Positions 18,283 to 30,390 of a stretch of 64,000 nucleotides of DNA are shown here, piece by piece. The DNA is taken from NCBI RefSeq assembly GCF_947501225.1, contig NZ_CANMUW010000005.1:278940-342939 (forward strand), in the 5' to 3' direction. The notes under the pieces were generated by a model, which worked only from the letters and a program-made list of their open reading frames with translations, did not search any database and was not told the origin of the DNA. Source of the DNA: an uncultured Shewanella sp. (GTDB lineage Bacteria > Pseudomonadota > Gammaproteobacteria > Enterobacterales > Shewanellaceae). The translations under genes were made by a program, and so were the position numbers. The first letter of the stretch is position 1; each line of letters starts with the position of its first letter.

Positions 18283-19920
18283 ATGATAGCCATACTCAGA
18301 CGTTTCACTATTCTTCACCGTTTGATCTTCATGTTAGCGCTTGCAGCCATTGGCACATTTGTTTTTGCAAGCTTCTCCATTATTGAGCAGCGAAATAACC
18401 TCATCGAACAAAAGTGGGTTCAAAATGATGCTCAGTTAAGTACGGTTCTCAGTGTCATTGAAGCGCATCGACAGCAGGTAACCAATGGTGAGATATCCCT
18501 GGAAGATGCCCAGTCAGAAGCCGCTAATTTAGTCAACAAAATCAATTTTGGTAAAGATGGATTCTTTATTCTCCTTAACCAGGATAACCGTATCTTATCC
18601 CATGGTGCCTCATCCAAATTTATTGGCCAAAGTTCTGATGTAATACGTGCAGAGGATGGCCACATCAGCCTCTCTGATATGGCCAGAGAAGCAAGGGATG
18701 ATGGCCTTTCCAAAGCAACATTTGCCTTCTCAAACCCGGTATCGGGTATTGTCGAAGAGAAGATGATGGAAGCAAGATATTACCCTCAGTGGAACTGGAC
18801 GCTACTCACCGGTGCCTATATGAGTGATATTGACGCAGCAACCTACGATCTACTTCCTGGTTACCTCGTCATTATGACCCTGATTGCAGCCCCCATTTTT
18901 GCTTTTTTCCTAATTCTCAATCACTCCATCAGCACACCTCTTAAGGAGGCTATTGCGGCTATGGAGGATATCGCCATGGGCGAAGGTGACCTCACCAAAC
19001 GCCTGCCGACTAAGGGGGGAGATGAAGTCGTTGAGCTCGCTATCGCCTTCAATCGATTTGTTGAAAAAATTGGCAACACGGTCGGGCACCTTAAGCCCCT
19101 TGGTTCAACGTTAAATCAGGATGCTGACAGGTTATTATTTGCTGTCGAAGAGACCAATGCCAGCGTAGACAACCTGCATCAGGAGACCAGTAGCGTTGCT
19201 ACTGCAATCAACCAGATGTTGAGTACGACACAAGAGATGGCCAATAATACTCAACAGGCTGCTGACTCGGCTTATAGCGTCAAGACTCAGGCTCAACAGA
19301 GTAAGGCTATGATGGATCTGACGGTTTCAAATTCAGAGCAACTCGTCGAGGCACTGCAAACCGCCGAGTCAATCACCCAAAATCTGGGGGTATCCTCACA
19401 ACAGATCGGCAGCATTTTGGATGTGATCAGAGGCATTGCTGAACAGACCAACTTACTGGCACTCAATGCCGCTATCGAAGCCGCGCGTGCCGGCGCCCAT
19501 GGTCGAGGCTTTGCCGTTGTAGCAGATGAAGTAAGGGCCCTGGCTACACGAACCCAAGAGTCCACCAATGAGATCCAAAAGATCATCACAGAGATCCAAA
19601 CCGGAGTGACTTCGGTTATGGATAGTAACGCCGATACGCAGCAGACCTCGGTTCAACTTCAATCTCAAGCCAGAGAAGCCGGAGATGCACTGGGTGAAAT
19701 ACTGGATCTAATCGCCCACATCAGCGACATGAATACTCAACTCGCCAGTGCTACGGAGGAGCAGTCTCTGGTTACCGAAGAGATCAACCGTAACATATGC
19801 AGCATTACCGAGCTCACAGAGGTCTCAGTTCAGGCAAATGAGAGCAACCGCGCAGCCGCCATCTCACTGCAGGATATCAGCCAGGGCACAGCGCAGACCC
19901 TTAGCCAATTCAAGGTCTGA
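18283..19920 (+). CDS. Methyl-accepting chemotaxis protein with sCache domain
   Basis: This is an inner-membrane chemoreceptor. A GAAGGGAT ribosome-binding site precedes the ATG at 18283, so I discard the TTG at 18184; the protein then has 545 residues. Order of parts: a membrane segment (about 10-32), a periplasmic single-Cache sensor (about 35-190, including [11 protein letters not shown] and [13 protein letters not shown]), a second membrane segment, HAMP ([10 protein letters not shown]), and the cytoplasmic signalling hairpin with the invariant tip [18 protein letters not shown]. There is no CheR-docking pentapeptide at the C terminus. Related sCache receptors bind short organic acids, but the ligand here is unknown. 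A hairpin follows the stop codon. Confidence 0.93.
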   Translation: MIAILRRFTILHRLIFMLALAAIGTFVFASFSIIEQRNNLIEQKWVQNDAQLSTVLSVIEAHRQQVTNGEISLEDAQSEAANLVNKINFGKDGFFILLNQDNRILSHGASSKFIGQSSDVIRAEDGHISLSDMAREARDDGLSKATFAFSNPVSGIVEEKMMEARYYPQWNWTLLTGAYMSDIDAATYDLLPGYLVIMTLIAAPIFAFFLILNHSISTPLKEAIAAMEDIAMGEGDLTKRLPTKGGDEVVELAIAFNRFVEKIGNTVGHLKPLGSTLNQDADRLLFAVEETNASVDNLHQETSSVATAINQMLSTTQEMANNTQQAADSAYSVKTQAQQSKAMMDLTVSNSEQLVEALQTAESITQNLGVSSQQIGSILDVIRGIAEQTNLLALNAAIEAARAGAHGRGFAVVADEVRALATRTQESTNEIQKIITEIQTGVTSVMDSNADTQQTSVQLQSQAREAGDALGEILDLIAHISDMNTQLASATEEQSLVTEEINRNICSITELTEVSVQANESNRAAAISLQDISQGTAQTLSQFKV

Positions 19921-19938
19921 ATTTCAAATGAGTTAATT

Positions 19939-19955
19939 GGGGACGTTTCGTCCCC
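19939..19955 (+). terminator. Probable terminator of chemoreceptor gene
   Basis: GGGGACG pairs with CGTCCCC around a three-base loop shortly after the stop codon. The downstream T-tract is weak. Confidence 0.5.
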
Positions 19956-20025
19956 ATCCTTTCAGATAAAGTGTGATAAGCTAGTGCTAAATGATATCCA
20001 CCCTCAATTTAGGTGACTGTTAGCC

Positions 20026-20412
20026 ATGGCGCGAATGACTCTAGCCGTTCATTCTCAACTCTATAGCATTCATAGCTTCAGCCCTGACGCTGCGATTGCT
20101 CCAGAGATATTTCAACAAGATATGTTTTTTATGGGAAAAACCAAGGATGAGTTATCCGTGGTCGTCCCGGCCGATCTCCCTCTCGATAGCCTCGAAGAGG
20201 AGAGCAACTGGCGCTGCCTTGAAGTGATCGGCCCGCTGGGGTTCTCTATGACGGGTATTCTTGCGAACGTATCGGGCACTCTGGCCGACGCAGATATCAG
20301 TATTTTTGCTATATCGACCTTCGATACCGATTATATCCTTGTTAAGAAAGATAAACTTTCAGACGCGATATCGGCCCTGAAGAAGAAAAACTACCAGATA
20401 ACCGAGTATTAA
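20026..20412 (+). CDS. ACT-domain protein
   Basis: This 128-residue cytoplasmic protein has a C-terminal ACT-type regulatory domain: LGFSMTGILANVSGTLADADISIFAISTF is spread across the usual beta-alpha-beta positions. ACT domains bind amino acids. Proteins of this short type are distant relatives of the CASTOR/ACT_7 group, and no enzyme domain is attached. It lies 34 bases upstream of the HPr gene on the same strand, so it could be co-transcribed with the PTS genes. That would suggest a link between amino acid sensing and the phosphotransferase system, but this is inference. Confidence 0.8.
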   Translation: MARMTLAVHSQLYSIHSFSPDAAIAPEIFQQDMFFMGKTKDELSVVVPADLPLDSLEEESNWRCLEVIGPLGFSMTGILANVSGTLADADISIFAISTFDTDYILVKKDKLSDAISALKKKNYQITEY

Positions 20413-20446
20413 ACTCTCTATCCAACCTAATTACGAGTATCAATCT

Positions 20447-20704
20447 ATGTACGAAAAATTGGTTACTATTACCGCAAAGCACGGTATTCATACCCGTCCG
20501 GCCGCGCTGCTGGTCAAAGAGGCCCGTACCTACGACTGTGATGTTCTGGTAGAGTGTAACGGTAAGCAAGCCAGTGCTAAAAGCCTGTTCAAACTGCAGA
20601 CATTAGGCCTGTATCATGGCATGACAGTAAGGGTTCTTGCTGAGGGACCTCAGGCAGAACAGGCTGTTGAGAAAGTATCTGAGTTGTTGGTCACGCTCAG
20701 CTAA
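20447..20704 (+). CDS. ptsH: PTS phosphocarrier protein HPr
   Basis: This 85-residue cytoplasmic phosphocarrier of the sugar phosphotransferase system receives phosphate from Enzyme I on a histidine and passes it to EIIA. The active-site His lies in KHGIHTRPAALLV near residue 15, and the Ser46 regulatory-type region is ASAKSLFKLQTLG. Length and sequence are typical of enterobacterial-type HPr. Enzyme I and EIIA-Glc follow, giving the classical ptsH-ptsI-crr order, though the gap to Enzyme I is unusually long at 237 bases. Confidence 0.95.
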   Translation: MYEKLVTITAKHGIHTRPAALLVKEARTYDCDVLVECNGKQASAKSLFKLQTLGLYHGMTVRVLAEGPQAEQAVEKVSELLVTLS

Positions 20705-20881
20705 GACCTATCACCCACCTCCTCCGAGAGCGAGCCGATTGTACAGGGCTAATCTCTGTTTCAGAACCATAAAACCTGGCTCAACAGTTCGACCTCAACT
20801 TTTCCAAACAAGCTTCGTCACGACTCATGAACTATTGCAAGATTTATGACTCTCCACTTCGATGAGCTAACTGCTTGAATC

Positions 20882-20909
20882 TTGCACTTTGAAAGAGTTT
20901 GCGTATATT
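20882..20909 (+). promoter_or_regulatory. Candidate sigma-70 promoter for ptsI
   Basis: TTGCAC at 20882-20887 and TATATT at 20904-20909 are separated by 16 bases and lie about 33 bases before the ATG of ptsI. This would give Enzyme I and EIIA-Glc their own promoter inside the pts operon. Confidence 0.45.
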
Positions 20910-20941
20910 ACTCTATAACTTGTTTTATACGGGAAGAGAGT

Positions 20942-22642
20942 ATGTCCACGTCGGGAATTGTAGTTTCATCCGGAGTCGCTTTTGGCCAATCGAGAATATT
21001 GCATCAACACAGCTCTGAATTAGACTACCAACTCCTCCCCTTATCCAAAGTTAAAGCGGAACAGCTTAAGTTAACAAAAGCCGTTGGACAGCTGCTGCGG
21101 CTATTACAATCCGGACTCCACCGTCTCGAAGCAGACAGTGACAATTACCAGCTAATCGAAGCCGATATGCTGCTACTCGAAGATGAAGAGTTATCGCAGC
21201 AACTACTGAGCAGTATCAGCGAACAACAGTTTACCGCAGGTGTCGCGGTAGAGAGGGTGTTTGCCCAACAGGCAAATCAGATGCTGGCAATGGAAGATCC
21301 CTACCTGGCTAACAGAGCCGAAGATGTGCTCTGTCTCGGCAGCCGTTTGATTGCAGCAATACATGGCAGCATAGAGCACGATCTGGAAAATCTGACTCAT
21401 CCCACCATCTTACTCGCCACGGATCTGACTCCCGCCGAGTTTGCGACACTTCCTCTTGATAAGATCACCGGCATCGTACTCAAAACCGGCGGCTTGACGA
21501 GTCATACCGCTATCCTGGCAAGAAGCGCCGGGATCCCGGCGCTACTGAGCTGTGATTTCGATGAGAATATGGCTAATGATCAACAGATCGCGCTCGACGC
21601 CCTATCGGGTTGTCTGCATGTCAATCCTGACCAGGAGGTTATCAACCGGCTGGAACGGCTCTGCGCTGAAGACAAGTTGAGAAAGAGCAGGCTGCAAAAG
21701 TTTAAAGATCTCCCTACCGAAACCCGCGATAAGCACCGGGTGCCTCTGCTCGCCAATGTCGGCTGCCTCAGTGAAATCAGCCACCTTTCAGAGGTAGGCG
21801 CCGATGGTATCGGATTATTCAGAACCGAATTCATGTTAATGAATGCGGAGCAGATGCCAGATGAAGATGTACAGTACGCCCTGTACTGCGATGCAGTGCA
21901 ACTGTTAAATGGCAAGACTTTTACCATCAGAACGTTCGATATCGGTGCTGACAAAGAACTCCCCTGCCTCTCCCTCCCCGATGAGACTAACCCGGCGCTG
22001 GGGTTTCGTGGAGCAAGGTATTCGCTGGCTCATGTTGACCTGTTTAAAGCCCAGTTAAAGGCCGTACTGCGCGCCGCTAACCATGGACCTATCAGACTCA
22101 TGTTTCCTATGATTAATCAGGTTGAAGAGCTGGATGAGCTTTTCGCTTTAATCGAAGAGTGTAAGGCGGAACTTGTCGATGAGGAGCGAGGCTACGGCGA
22201 ACTAAACTATGGCATAGTAGTCGAAACACCATCGGCGGTGATGAACCTGGCATCTATGCTACCTATGCTGGATTTCATCAGTATTGGCACCAATGATCTG
22301 ACCCAGTATGCTATGGCAGCAGATCGAACGAATCCGGATTTAACAAAGAGCTACCCCTCCCTGTCACCATCAATTTTAAAATTGATAAAGATGACCGTTG
22401 ATACTGCCAAGGATGCCGATATCCCTGTCTCTCTTTGCGGGGAGCTGGCGAGTAACCCGCTCGTGGCACCAATTTTAATCGGCATGGGAATCGATGAGCT
22501 GAGCGTCAATGTAAACTCACTGTTGGAGCTGAAGTCTACCATCTGTGGCCAAAACCTCACCACTTACATCCGATGTAGTGAACATGCTTTATCTTTAGAG
22601 CGAATAGAGGAGCTAAATCATTACATATCACACTGTTACTAG
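20942..22642 (+). CDS. ptsI: PTS Enzyme I
   Basis: This is phosphoenolpyruvate-protein phosphotransferase, the cytoplasmic entry enzyme of the PTS. The ATG at 20942 with a preceding GGGAAGAGAG is chosen over an upstream in-frame codon at 20882, giving 566 residues beginning MSTSGIVVSSG. The phospho-accepting His lies in GGLTSHTAILARS near residue 190, and the PEP-binding TIM-barrel signatures GIGLFRTEFM and SIGTNDLTQYAMAADR are intact, as is the catalytic Cys in SLCGELASN. EIIA-Glc follows after about 70 bases. Confidence 0.95.
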   Translation: MSTSGIVVSSGVAFGQSRILHQHSSELDYQLLPLSKVKAEQLKLTKAVGQLLRLLQSGLHRLEADSDNYQLIEADMLLLEDEELSQQLLSSISEQQFTAGVAVERVFAQQANQMLAMEDPYLANRAEDVLCLGSRLIAAIHGSIEHDLENLTHPTILLATDLTPAEFATLPLDKITGIVLKTGGLTSHTAILARSAGIPALLSCDFDENMANDQQIALDALSGCLHVNPDQEVINRLERLCAEDKLRKSRLQKFKDLPTETRDKHRVPLLANVGCLSEISHLSEVGADGIGLFRTEFMLMNAEQMPDEDVQYALYCDAVQLLNGKTFTIRTFDIGADKELPCLSLPDETNPALGFRGARYSLAHVDLFKAQLKAVLRAANHGPIRLMFPMINQVEELDELFALIEECKAELVDEERGYGELNYGIVVETPSAVMNLASMLPMLDFISIGTNDLTQYAMAADRTNPDLTKSYPSLSPSILKLIKMTVDTAKDADIPVSLCGELASNPLVAPILIGMGIDELSVNVNSLLELKSTICGQNLTTYIRCSEHALSLERIEELNHYISHCY

Positions 22643-22712
22643 GTAAAATTATTCAGTATGCTAATGGTAATAAGAATTACAATGAAAACAGTATTTGTAC
22701 TGGGGGATTAAT

Positions 22713-23222
22713 ATGGGATTTTTAAGCCGTATAAGACGTCTGATGTCGGGCCAAACTAACCTGGTTGGCGGAATTGATGTTTATGCTCCCGTATCAGGTG
22801 AAATCGTGCCGATAGAGAAAGTGCCCGATGTCGTATTTGCTGAAAAAATTGTGGGAGACGGTCTGGCCATAAAACCCAAGGGAAGTCAGATCCTTGCCCC
22901 AGTTGACGGCACCATAGGAAAAATATTCGAAACCAATCATGCGTTCAGTATCGAATCCCCACAGGGGCTGGAGTTGTTTGTTCATTTTGGTGTAGGTACC
23001 GTCGAGCTTCGTGGAAATGGCTTTAAGCGACTCGCCGAGGAGGGACAGGTAGTCAAGGTAGGTGAGCCTATCCTTGAGTTCGATCTGGCATACCTCAAGG
23101 AGCAGGTGGAGAGCCTGCTTACTCCTGTTGTACTGGCGAATATGGAAGATATTCGTACCCTGGACAAACGACAAGGCTCCATAGAAGCCGGCAAAGATGT
23201 GATCTTCTCGGTAGAACTCTGA
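22713..23222 (+). CDS. crr: PTS glucose-type EIIA component
   Basis: This 169-residue cytoplasmic EIIA-Glc protein carries phosphate from HPr to sugar-specific EIIB and, in relatives, regulates adenylate cyclase and transporters. A GGGGGAT ribosome-binding site precedes the ATG at 22713, so I start there and not at 22695. The phosphorylated His is in ELFVHFGVGTVEL, and the second active-site His in ETNHAFSIES is present. The first 18 residues form the amphipathic tail (MGFLSRIRRLM) seen in E. coli. No EIIBC gene is in the window. Confidence 0.93.
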   Translation: MGFLSRIRRLMSGQTNLVGGIDVYAPVSGEIVPIEKVPDVVFAEKIVGDGLAIKPKGSQILAPVDGTIGKIFETNHAFSIESPQGLELFVHFGVGTVELRGNGFKRLAEEGQVVKVGEPILEFDLAYLKEQVESLLTPVVLANMEDIRTLDKRQGSIEAGKDVIFSVEL

Positions 23223-23455
23223 CTCATAAGGCGGTTTATACAGGTTAACCCGATAAATCGCCCTCCCATCGTCCCCGCCTCAATGCATCGCAGCCATGTT
23301 AACGAACACTTAAACTCTTCATCTGTTCATGAAAAAAGTTCAACCATTCACTCTTTCAAAACTTGAGAGATCCGGGATGCGGTGACACAATGCATGGACA
23401 ATAACGACATTCACCTACCTGGCGTAATCAACACGCCCTCATCGGAGAAAACACC

Positions 23456-23800
23456 TTGACGCTTTTCGGTATTAAAAATTGTGATACGGTCAAAAAGGCC
23501 CGTAAATGGATCGAAGCCAACGACCTTAATATTCCTTTCCATGATTTTCGCGTTGACGGCCTGACTCAAGATCAGCTGACAAGCTGGGTGGCCAGCCTGG
23601 GTTGGGAGCCACTGTTTAACAAGCGTAGCACCAGTTACAGAAATCTCAGCGATGAGGATAAGAGCGATATCGATGAAACCAAGGCTATCGAACTGATGTT
23701 GGCAAATCCCACCTTGATTAAAAGGCCGGTATTGGTCTCTGACGATATGGTGATGGTTGGCTTTAAAGAAGCCGATTATAAAGCGTGGTTCAAGATATGA
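23456..23800 (+). CDS. ArsC/Spx-family protein YffB
   Basis: This 114-residue thioredoxin-fold protein belongs to the ArsC/Spx superfamily, YffB branch. It starts with TTG; a GGAGAA lies 7 bases upstream, and the family opening [20 protein letters not shown] follows directly. The redox cysteine is in KNCDTV, with no second Cys next to it. It is glutathione-linked in related proteins, but no physiological substrate is established. Its stop overlaps the dapE start in an ATGA, so it is translationally coupled with dapE, the same pairing seen in E. coli (yffB/dapE). Confidence 0.85.
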   Translation: MTLFGIKNCDTVKKARKWIEANDLNIPFHDFRVDGLTQDQLTSWVASLGWEPLFNKRSTSYRNLSDEDKSDIDETKAIELMLANPTLIKRPVLVSDDMVMVGFKEADYKAWFKI

Positions 23801-24927
23801 ATCAAGACGTATTAACCCTGGCACAGGAACTCATCTCTCGCCCCTCGGTGACGCCATTGGATGAGGGCTGTCAGGAGCTGATGGGAGAGAGACTTAGCGC
23901 TAAAGGGTTCGACATCGAATCTATGGTGTTTGAAGATACCACCAACATGTGGGCAAGACGTGGCAAGGATGGACCCGTGTTCTGCTTTGCCGGTCACACT
24001 GACGTCGTTCCTGTTGGCGACCTCAACCGCTGGCATACTCCCCCGTTCGATCCCGTCGTTATCGATGGGTATCTGCACGGACGCGGCGCGGCCGATATGA
24101 AAGGCTCACTGGCAGCCATGTTGGTTGCCACCGAGCGCTTCGTAGATAAACACCCGGATCATAACGGCTCAATCGCTTTCCTTATCACCAGTGATGAAGA
24201 GGGCCCTTTCATCAACGGAACGACCCGGGTCATCGACACACTTGAGGCCCGTAACGAGAAGATCACCTGGGCATTAGTCGGTGAACCTTCATCCACCCAT
24301 AAGTTAGGGGATATCGTAAAAAATGGCCGCAGAGGCAGCCTGACCGGTAACTTAACGGTTCACGGCACTCAGGGGCATGTCGCGTATCCACACCTTGCAG
24401 ACAACCCTATTCATAAGGCTGCTTCGGCTCTCGATGAACTGGCCAGAATGAAATGGGACAATGGCAATGAATTTTTCCCGCCGACCAGTTTTCAGATAGC
24501 AAATATCAATGCGGGTACCGGAGCATCGAACGTCATTCCTGGATCGTTAGAGGTGATGTTCAACTTTCGCTACTCTACCGAACTGACAGCCGAAGAGTTA
24601 ATCAAGCGAGTTCTCAACATCTTAGATGCCCATGGCCTGGATTACGACATTAACTGGGTCTTCAATGGTCTTCCCTTCCTTACCGGAGAGGGACCGCTGC
24701 TCGATGCCACACGGGAAGCTGTAAAACAGGTGACCGGCACAGATACGGATCCGCAAACGACAGGCGGCACGTCTGATGGCCGATTCATCGCCCCCACCGG
24801 TGCCCATGTCATCGAACTCGGCCCGGTCAACGCAACCATTCATAAGGTTAATGAGTGTGTCAGTGTGTCGGATCTGGAGCAACTTGCACTCTGTTATGAA
24901 CTCATTTTGGAAAAGCTACTTTGTTAA
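23797..24927 (+). CDS. dapE: Succinyl-diaminopimelate desuccinylase
   Basis: This is a zinc enzyme of 376 residues that removes succinate from N-succinyl-LL-diaminopimelate in lysine and peptidoglycan-precursor synthesis. The metal and catalytic motifs of the M20 family are present: [17 protein letters not shown] and [12 protein letters not shown]. The start overlaps the yffB stop. The companion gene dapA lies separately at about 40 kb in this window. The gene directly downstream, an M15 peptidase, overlaps the dapE stop, so cell-wall precursor synthesis and murein trimming are linked in one transcript. Confidence 0.95.
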   Translation: MNQDVLTLAQELISRPSVTPLDEGCQELMGERLSAKGFDIESMVFEDTTNMWARRGKDGPVFCFAGHTDVVPVGDLNRWHTPPFDPVVIDGYLHGRGAADMKGSLAAMLVATERFVDKHPDHNGSIAFLITSDEEGPFINGTTRVIDTLEARNEKITWALVGEPSSTHKLGDIVKNGRRGSLTGNLTVHGTQGHVAYPHLADNPIHKAASALDELARMKWDNGNEFFPPTSFQIANINAGTGASNVIPGSLEVMFNFRYSTELTAEELIKRVLNILDAHGLDYDINWVFNGLPFLTGEGPLLDATREAVKQVTGTDTDPQTTGGTSDGRFIAPTGAHVIELGPVNATIHKVNECVSVSDLEQLALCYELILEKLLC

Positions 24928-25604
24928 CGCACACGACATCGGCTTATGGCCTGAGTAGTTCACACCTTGTGGATTACAAGGGCCAGCTTCTGGAAAAAGA
25001 GACAGCTAAGGCGCTAAAGAGAATGGTGCTTGCTGCCGAGCAAGCCGGCATTAAACTCAGAGTATGCTCTGCATACAGAGATTTCTCCAGACAATTAAAG
25101 ATATGGAACGGTAAAGCCCTGGGAGAGAGGCCGCTGCTCGACAGTAACTCAGTTCCTGTCGACCGAAATAATAAAAGTGATGCGCAGCTACTGGAGCTCA
25201 TCCTACTGTGGTCGGCACTGCCGGGAACTTCCCGGCATCACTGGGGGACGGATATCGATGTTTTTGATGAAAACACAATTGAACCGAACCGGTTACAACT
25301 CATTCCGTCCGAATACGCCGCCGGCGGCCCCTGTGCAAAATTGCATACCTGGCTTGTCGAGCACGCCGCCGAGTTTGGTTTCTTTTTTCCGTTTCAGTCT
25401 GGCTTAAGTGGGGTCAGTGCCGAACCTTGGCATCTGAGTTATCACCCGGTGTCGACTCAAATCCTTGAATCTTTTGATATCAAGACACTAAAGCACATTA
25501 TCAACGAATCAGAGATCGAACTTAAAGCCGAGATCATGAAGAGAATTGACGCACTTGTTGATGAGTACGTCTACACTATTGCACCTCCTCCCGATCAACT
25601 ATAA
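24921..25604 (+). CDS. M15-family D-alanyl-D-alanine carboxypeptidase
   Basis: This 227-residue zinc peptidase is of the VanY/LdcB type, which trims D-Ala or related bonds in peptidoglycan stem peptides. The metal ligands appear as [13 protein letters not shown] and EPWHLSYHP, with the substrate-binding SAYRDFSRQ upstream. No obvious signal peptide is visible, which is unusual for a murein enzyme and suggests either a cytoplasmic role in precursor recycling (as for LD-carboxypeptidases) or an unrecognised export route. The TTG start lies within the last codons of dapE, giving translational coupling. Confidence 0.85.
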   Translation: MLTHTTSAYGLSSSHLVDYKGQLLEKETAKALKRMVLAAEQAGIKLRVCSAYRDFSRQLKIWNGKALGERPLLDSNSVPVDRNNKSDAQLLELILLWSALPGTSRHHWGTDIDVFDENTIEPNRLQLIPSEYAAGGPCAKLHTWLVEHAAEFGFFFPFQSGLSGVSAEPWHLSYHPVSTQILESFDIKTLKHIINESEIELKAEIMKRIDALVDEYVYTIAPPPDQL

Positions 25605-25649
25605 TTAAATATAATATTTATTAATCAGAATTTTATCACAGCAGGAAAT

Positions 25650-26486
25650 ATGAATTTTTCTTCTTTTAGAAACCAGATAACGGTAGACAACAGACTCCTT
25701 AGCTATCTCGATATCGGCGAGGGACCGGTACTCCTGTTCGGTCATAGTTACCTTTGGGACTCACAGATGTGGGCTCCACAAATTGCCCACCTCTCAAAAA
25801 GCTACCGCTGTATTGTCCCCGATCTATGGGGGCATGGGAGCTCAGATCCGATACCTGACAGTACCCACTCATTGCAACATATTGCCGATCAGATGTTGAC
25901 CCTCATGGATGCGCTTCAGATAGAGAGTTTTTCGGTAATAGGTCTCTCCGTAGGTGGCATGTGGGGCGCCGAGTTGGCGTTGAAAGCCCCGAGCCGGGTG
26001 AGTACTCTGGTCATGATGGGCTGCTTTATCGGCTATGAGCCTGAGGTATCCAGGACTAAGTATTACAATATGCTGGATATCATCAAGGCCAGTAATGGGG
26101 TACCGGCACCGTTAATCGAACAGATAGCCCCACTCTTCTTTGCTAAGGATGCCTCAGAAAATACGCCGGAGCTCTTCGCTCACTTCAAGCACTCACTAGC
26201 CGAGTTAAAACCTGAACAGGTAGAAACGCTTTTCCGGCTAGGTAAGATCATCTTCGGAAGACGCGATACTATGGAGGAGATAGAGCAGCTGACACTCCCC
26301 TGCCTGATAATGACAGGTGTCGAAGATAGCGTACGTCCTGTACTGGAGGGATATCTGATGCATGATGCTATCGATGGCAGTGAATATATCCATATTCCCA
26401 ATGCCGGACACATCTCCAGCCTGGAGCAGCCTGAGTTTATCAATGAACAGCTGTCAAACTTCCTCAATAAACACCTCAAGCCCTAA
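25650..26486 (+). CDS. Alpha/beta hydrolase
   Basis: This 278-residue cytoplasmic serine hydrolase has the alpha/beta fold. The oxyanion region FGHSYLWDSQMW, the nucleophile elbow GLSVGGMWG (Ser in GxSxG) and the catalytic His in NAGHISSLEQP are present, with the acid near TGVEDSVRP. Substrates of such proteins cannot be predicted. It follows the M15 peptidase gene by 45 bases and may belong to the yffB-dapE operon. A perfect 9-bp hairpin follows at 26510. Confidence 0.85.
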   Translation: MNFSSFRNQITVDNRLLSYLDIGEGPVLLFGHSYLWDSQMWAPQIAHLSKSYRCIVPDLWGHGSSDPIPDSTHSLQHIADQMLTLMDALQIESFSVIGLSVGGMWGAELALKAPSRVSTLVMMGCFIGYEPEVSRTKYYNMLDIIKASNGVPAPLIEQIAPLFFAKDASENTPELFAHFKHSLAELKPEQVETLFRLGKIIFGRRDTMEEIEQLTLPCLIMTGVEDSVRPVLEGYLMHDAIDGSEYIHIPNAGHISSLEQPEFINEQLSNFLNKHLKP

Positions 26487-26509
26487 ACACTACTAAGCTC
26501 TGAATATGG

Positions 26510-26533
26510 GTGAGTCATGGATCTATGACTCAC
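26510..26533 (+). terminator. Terminator-like hairpin after hydrolase gene
   Basis: GTGAGTCAT at 26510-26518 pairs perfectly with ATGACTCAC at 26525-26533 around a six-base loop. It is followed by TCTTTGG. Confidence 0.55.
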
Positions 26534-26783
26534 TCTTTGGCTCAAAGAGCCAATTTCAGATAGATTCTTTTCATATGTTTCCCGGTTAACGCCATTACAT
26601 ATATCCTATCGACGCTTAAGCAGAACTTAACTTGGTGTCGGGTCATATAACATTCGGGTAAAAAGATTAATACTTAATTAATAATTATTAGGTATTTTAC
26701 TGAATAGACCACCCGAGGGGGATTTCAATGCTATTATCAATCTGCAGCAAGGAATACCCTTAATAACTGAATTGTTGAGAAAA

Positions 26784-27398
26784 ATGAAAATACTAACTCC
26801 CCTTTTTGAGAATAATCGCCGCTGGGCCGAACGTATCGTTAAAGAGAAACCAGGCTTTTTTGAACAACTAGCGACTCAACAAAACCCTGAATATCTATGG
26901 ATAGGTTGTTCTGACAGCCGCGTTCCCTCAAACCAGATCATCGATCTGATGCCCGGTGAAGTTTTTGTACACCGAAATATCGCCAATATGGTGATCCACA
27001 CAGATCTGAACTGCCTGTCGGTGCTGCAATACGCCGTTGAGGTACTTAAAGTTAAACATATCATGGTTGTCGGCCACTATGGCTGTGGTGGCGTTAAGGC
27101 GTCTATGGGCAGCGATAGACTCGGGCTCATCGACAACTGGCTTGGTCATATCAGAGATATTCATCGCCTTCACAGTGATGAACTTGATAAGCTGGAAGGT
27201 GAAGAGAAGTTTGATCGACTATGCGAACTCAATGTTATCGAGCAGGTAGGTAATGTCAGCAGTACCAACATAGTACAGGAAGCTTGGGCCAGAGGGGAGA
27301 ATGTGTCTGTTCATGGCTGGATCTACAGTATCGAAAACGGACTTCTTTCAGATCTCGATGTCACAGTCGATAACGATAAGTTTAAGCCTAGAGCATAA
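26784..27398 (+). CDS. can: Beta-class carbonic anhydrase
   Basis: This 204-residue zinc enzyme interconverts CO2 and bicarbonate in the cytoplasm. Zinc ligands and the catalytic dyad are visible: Cys and Asp-Arg in GCSDSRVP and His/Cys in VGHYGCGGV. It matches the E. coli Can type in length and sequence. I use the ATG at 26784 ([14 protein letters not shown]), the usual family start, and not an upstream TTG at 26772. The gene is monocistronic with a long terminator stem at 27471. Confidence 0.93.
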   Translation: MKILTPLFENNRRWAERIVKEKPGFFEQLATQQNPEYLWIGCSDSRVPSNQIIDLMPGEVFVHRNIANMVIHTDLNCLSVLQYAVEVLKVKHIMVVGHYGCGGVKASMGSDRLGLIDNWLGHIRDIHRLHSDELDKLEGEEKFDRLCELNVIEQVGNVSSTNIVQEAWARGENVSVHGWIYSIENGLLSDLDVTVDNDKFKPRA

Positions 27399-27470
27399 GT
27401 GGGGCGAGTGAGCTCGCTCGTCACTGCCGCCTCTGGCTTCACCTCCGGTGACTTCTAAATTGTCAGAAAT

Positions 27471-27505
27471 TAAGGCCCTAAACTCTACGGATTTAAGGGC
27501 CTTTA
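27471..27505 (+). terminator. Terminator of carbonic anhydrase gene
   Basis: TAAGGCCCTAAA pairs with TTTAAGGGCCTTTA across a nine-base loop (one A bulged). It lies between can and kdnA. Confidence 0.65.
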
Positions 27506-27592
27506 GTACACGCTTTATACTATCATCGAAAAAAAATCCGAAATAAGCTAAATAATGCTTAATAAACATCGCAGTTTTCCACCTATCCCAGT

Positions 27593-27598
27593 TATAAT
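27593..27598 (+). promoter_or_regulatory. Candidate -10 box of kdnA promoter
   Basis: A consensus TATAAT sits about 60 bases before the kdnA start. The -35 region (GCAGTT near 27571) is weak, so this is a tentative promoter. Confidence 0.35.
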
Positions 27599-27605
27599 CC
27601 TCTAG

Positions 27606-28841
<1,236 letters not shown>

Positions 28842-28859
28842 ATAACCCGATCGCAATTA

Positions 28860-28886
28860 CCGTGCCTTGAATTCGTCAAGGTACGG
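28860..28886 (+). terminator. Hairpin after kdnA
   Basis: CCGTGCCTTGA pairs with TCAAGGTACGG (one G-U) around ATTCG, and a CTTTTT tract follows about five bases on. It could terminate kdnA transcripts before kdnB. Confidence 0.6.
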
Positions 28887-28904
28887 ACTCACTTTTTACA
28901 GTGA

Positions 28905-30260
<1,356 letters not shown>

Positions 30261-30271
30261 TCACTTGCTAT

Positions 30272-30296
30272 AGAAGGGCTCATATCGAGCCCTTCT
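30272..30296 (+). terminator. Hairpin after kdnB
   Basis: AGAAGGGCTC pairs perfectly with GAGCCCTTCT around ATATC, just past the kdnB stop. The T-tract is weak, so read-through to kdsB is possible. Confidence 0.55.
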
Positions 30297-30340
30297 CTAC
30301 CAGTAACCCTTTCGATTAGAATACTCTTTTCGATGAGTAC

Positions 30341-30376
30341 CCCTTGTTGAAGAGAAAACCCTTGTTGAAGAGAAAC
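30341..30376 (+). repeat. 18-bp tandem duplication in kdsB leader
   Basis: CCCTTGTTGAAGAGAAAA occurs at 30341-30358 and again, with one change at its last base, at 30359-30376. The pair ends 14 bases before the kdsB start codon. Confidence 0.8.
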
Positions 30377-30390
30377 CATAGGTATAACCA

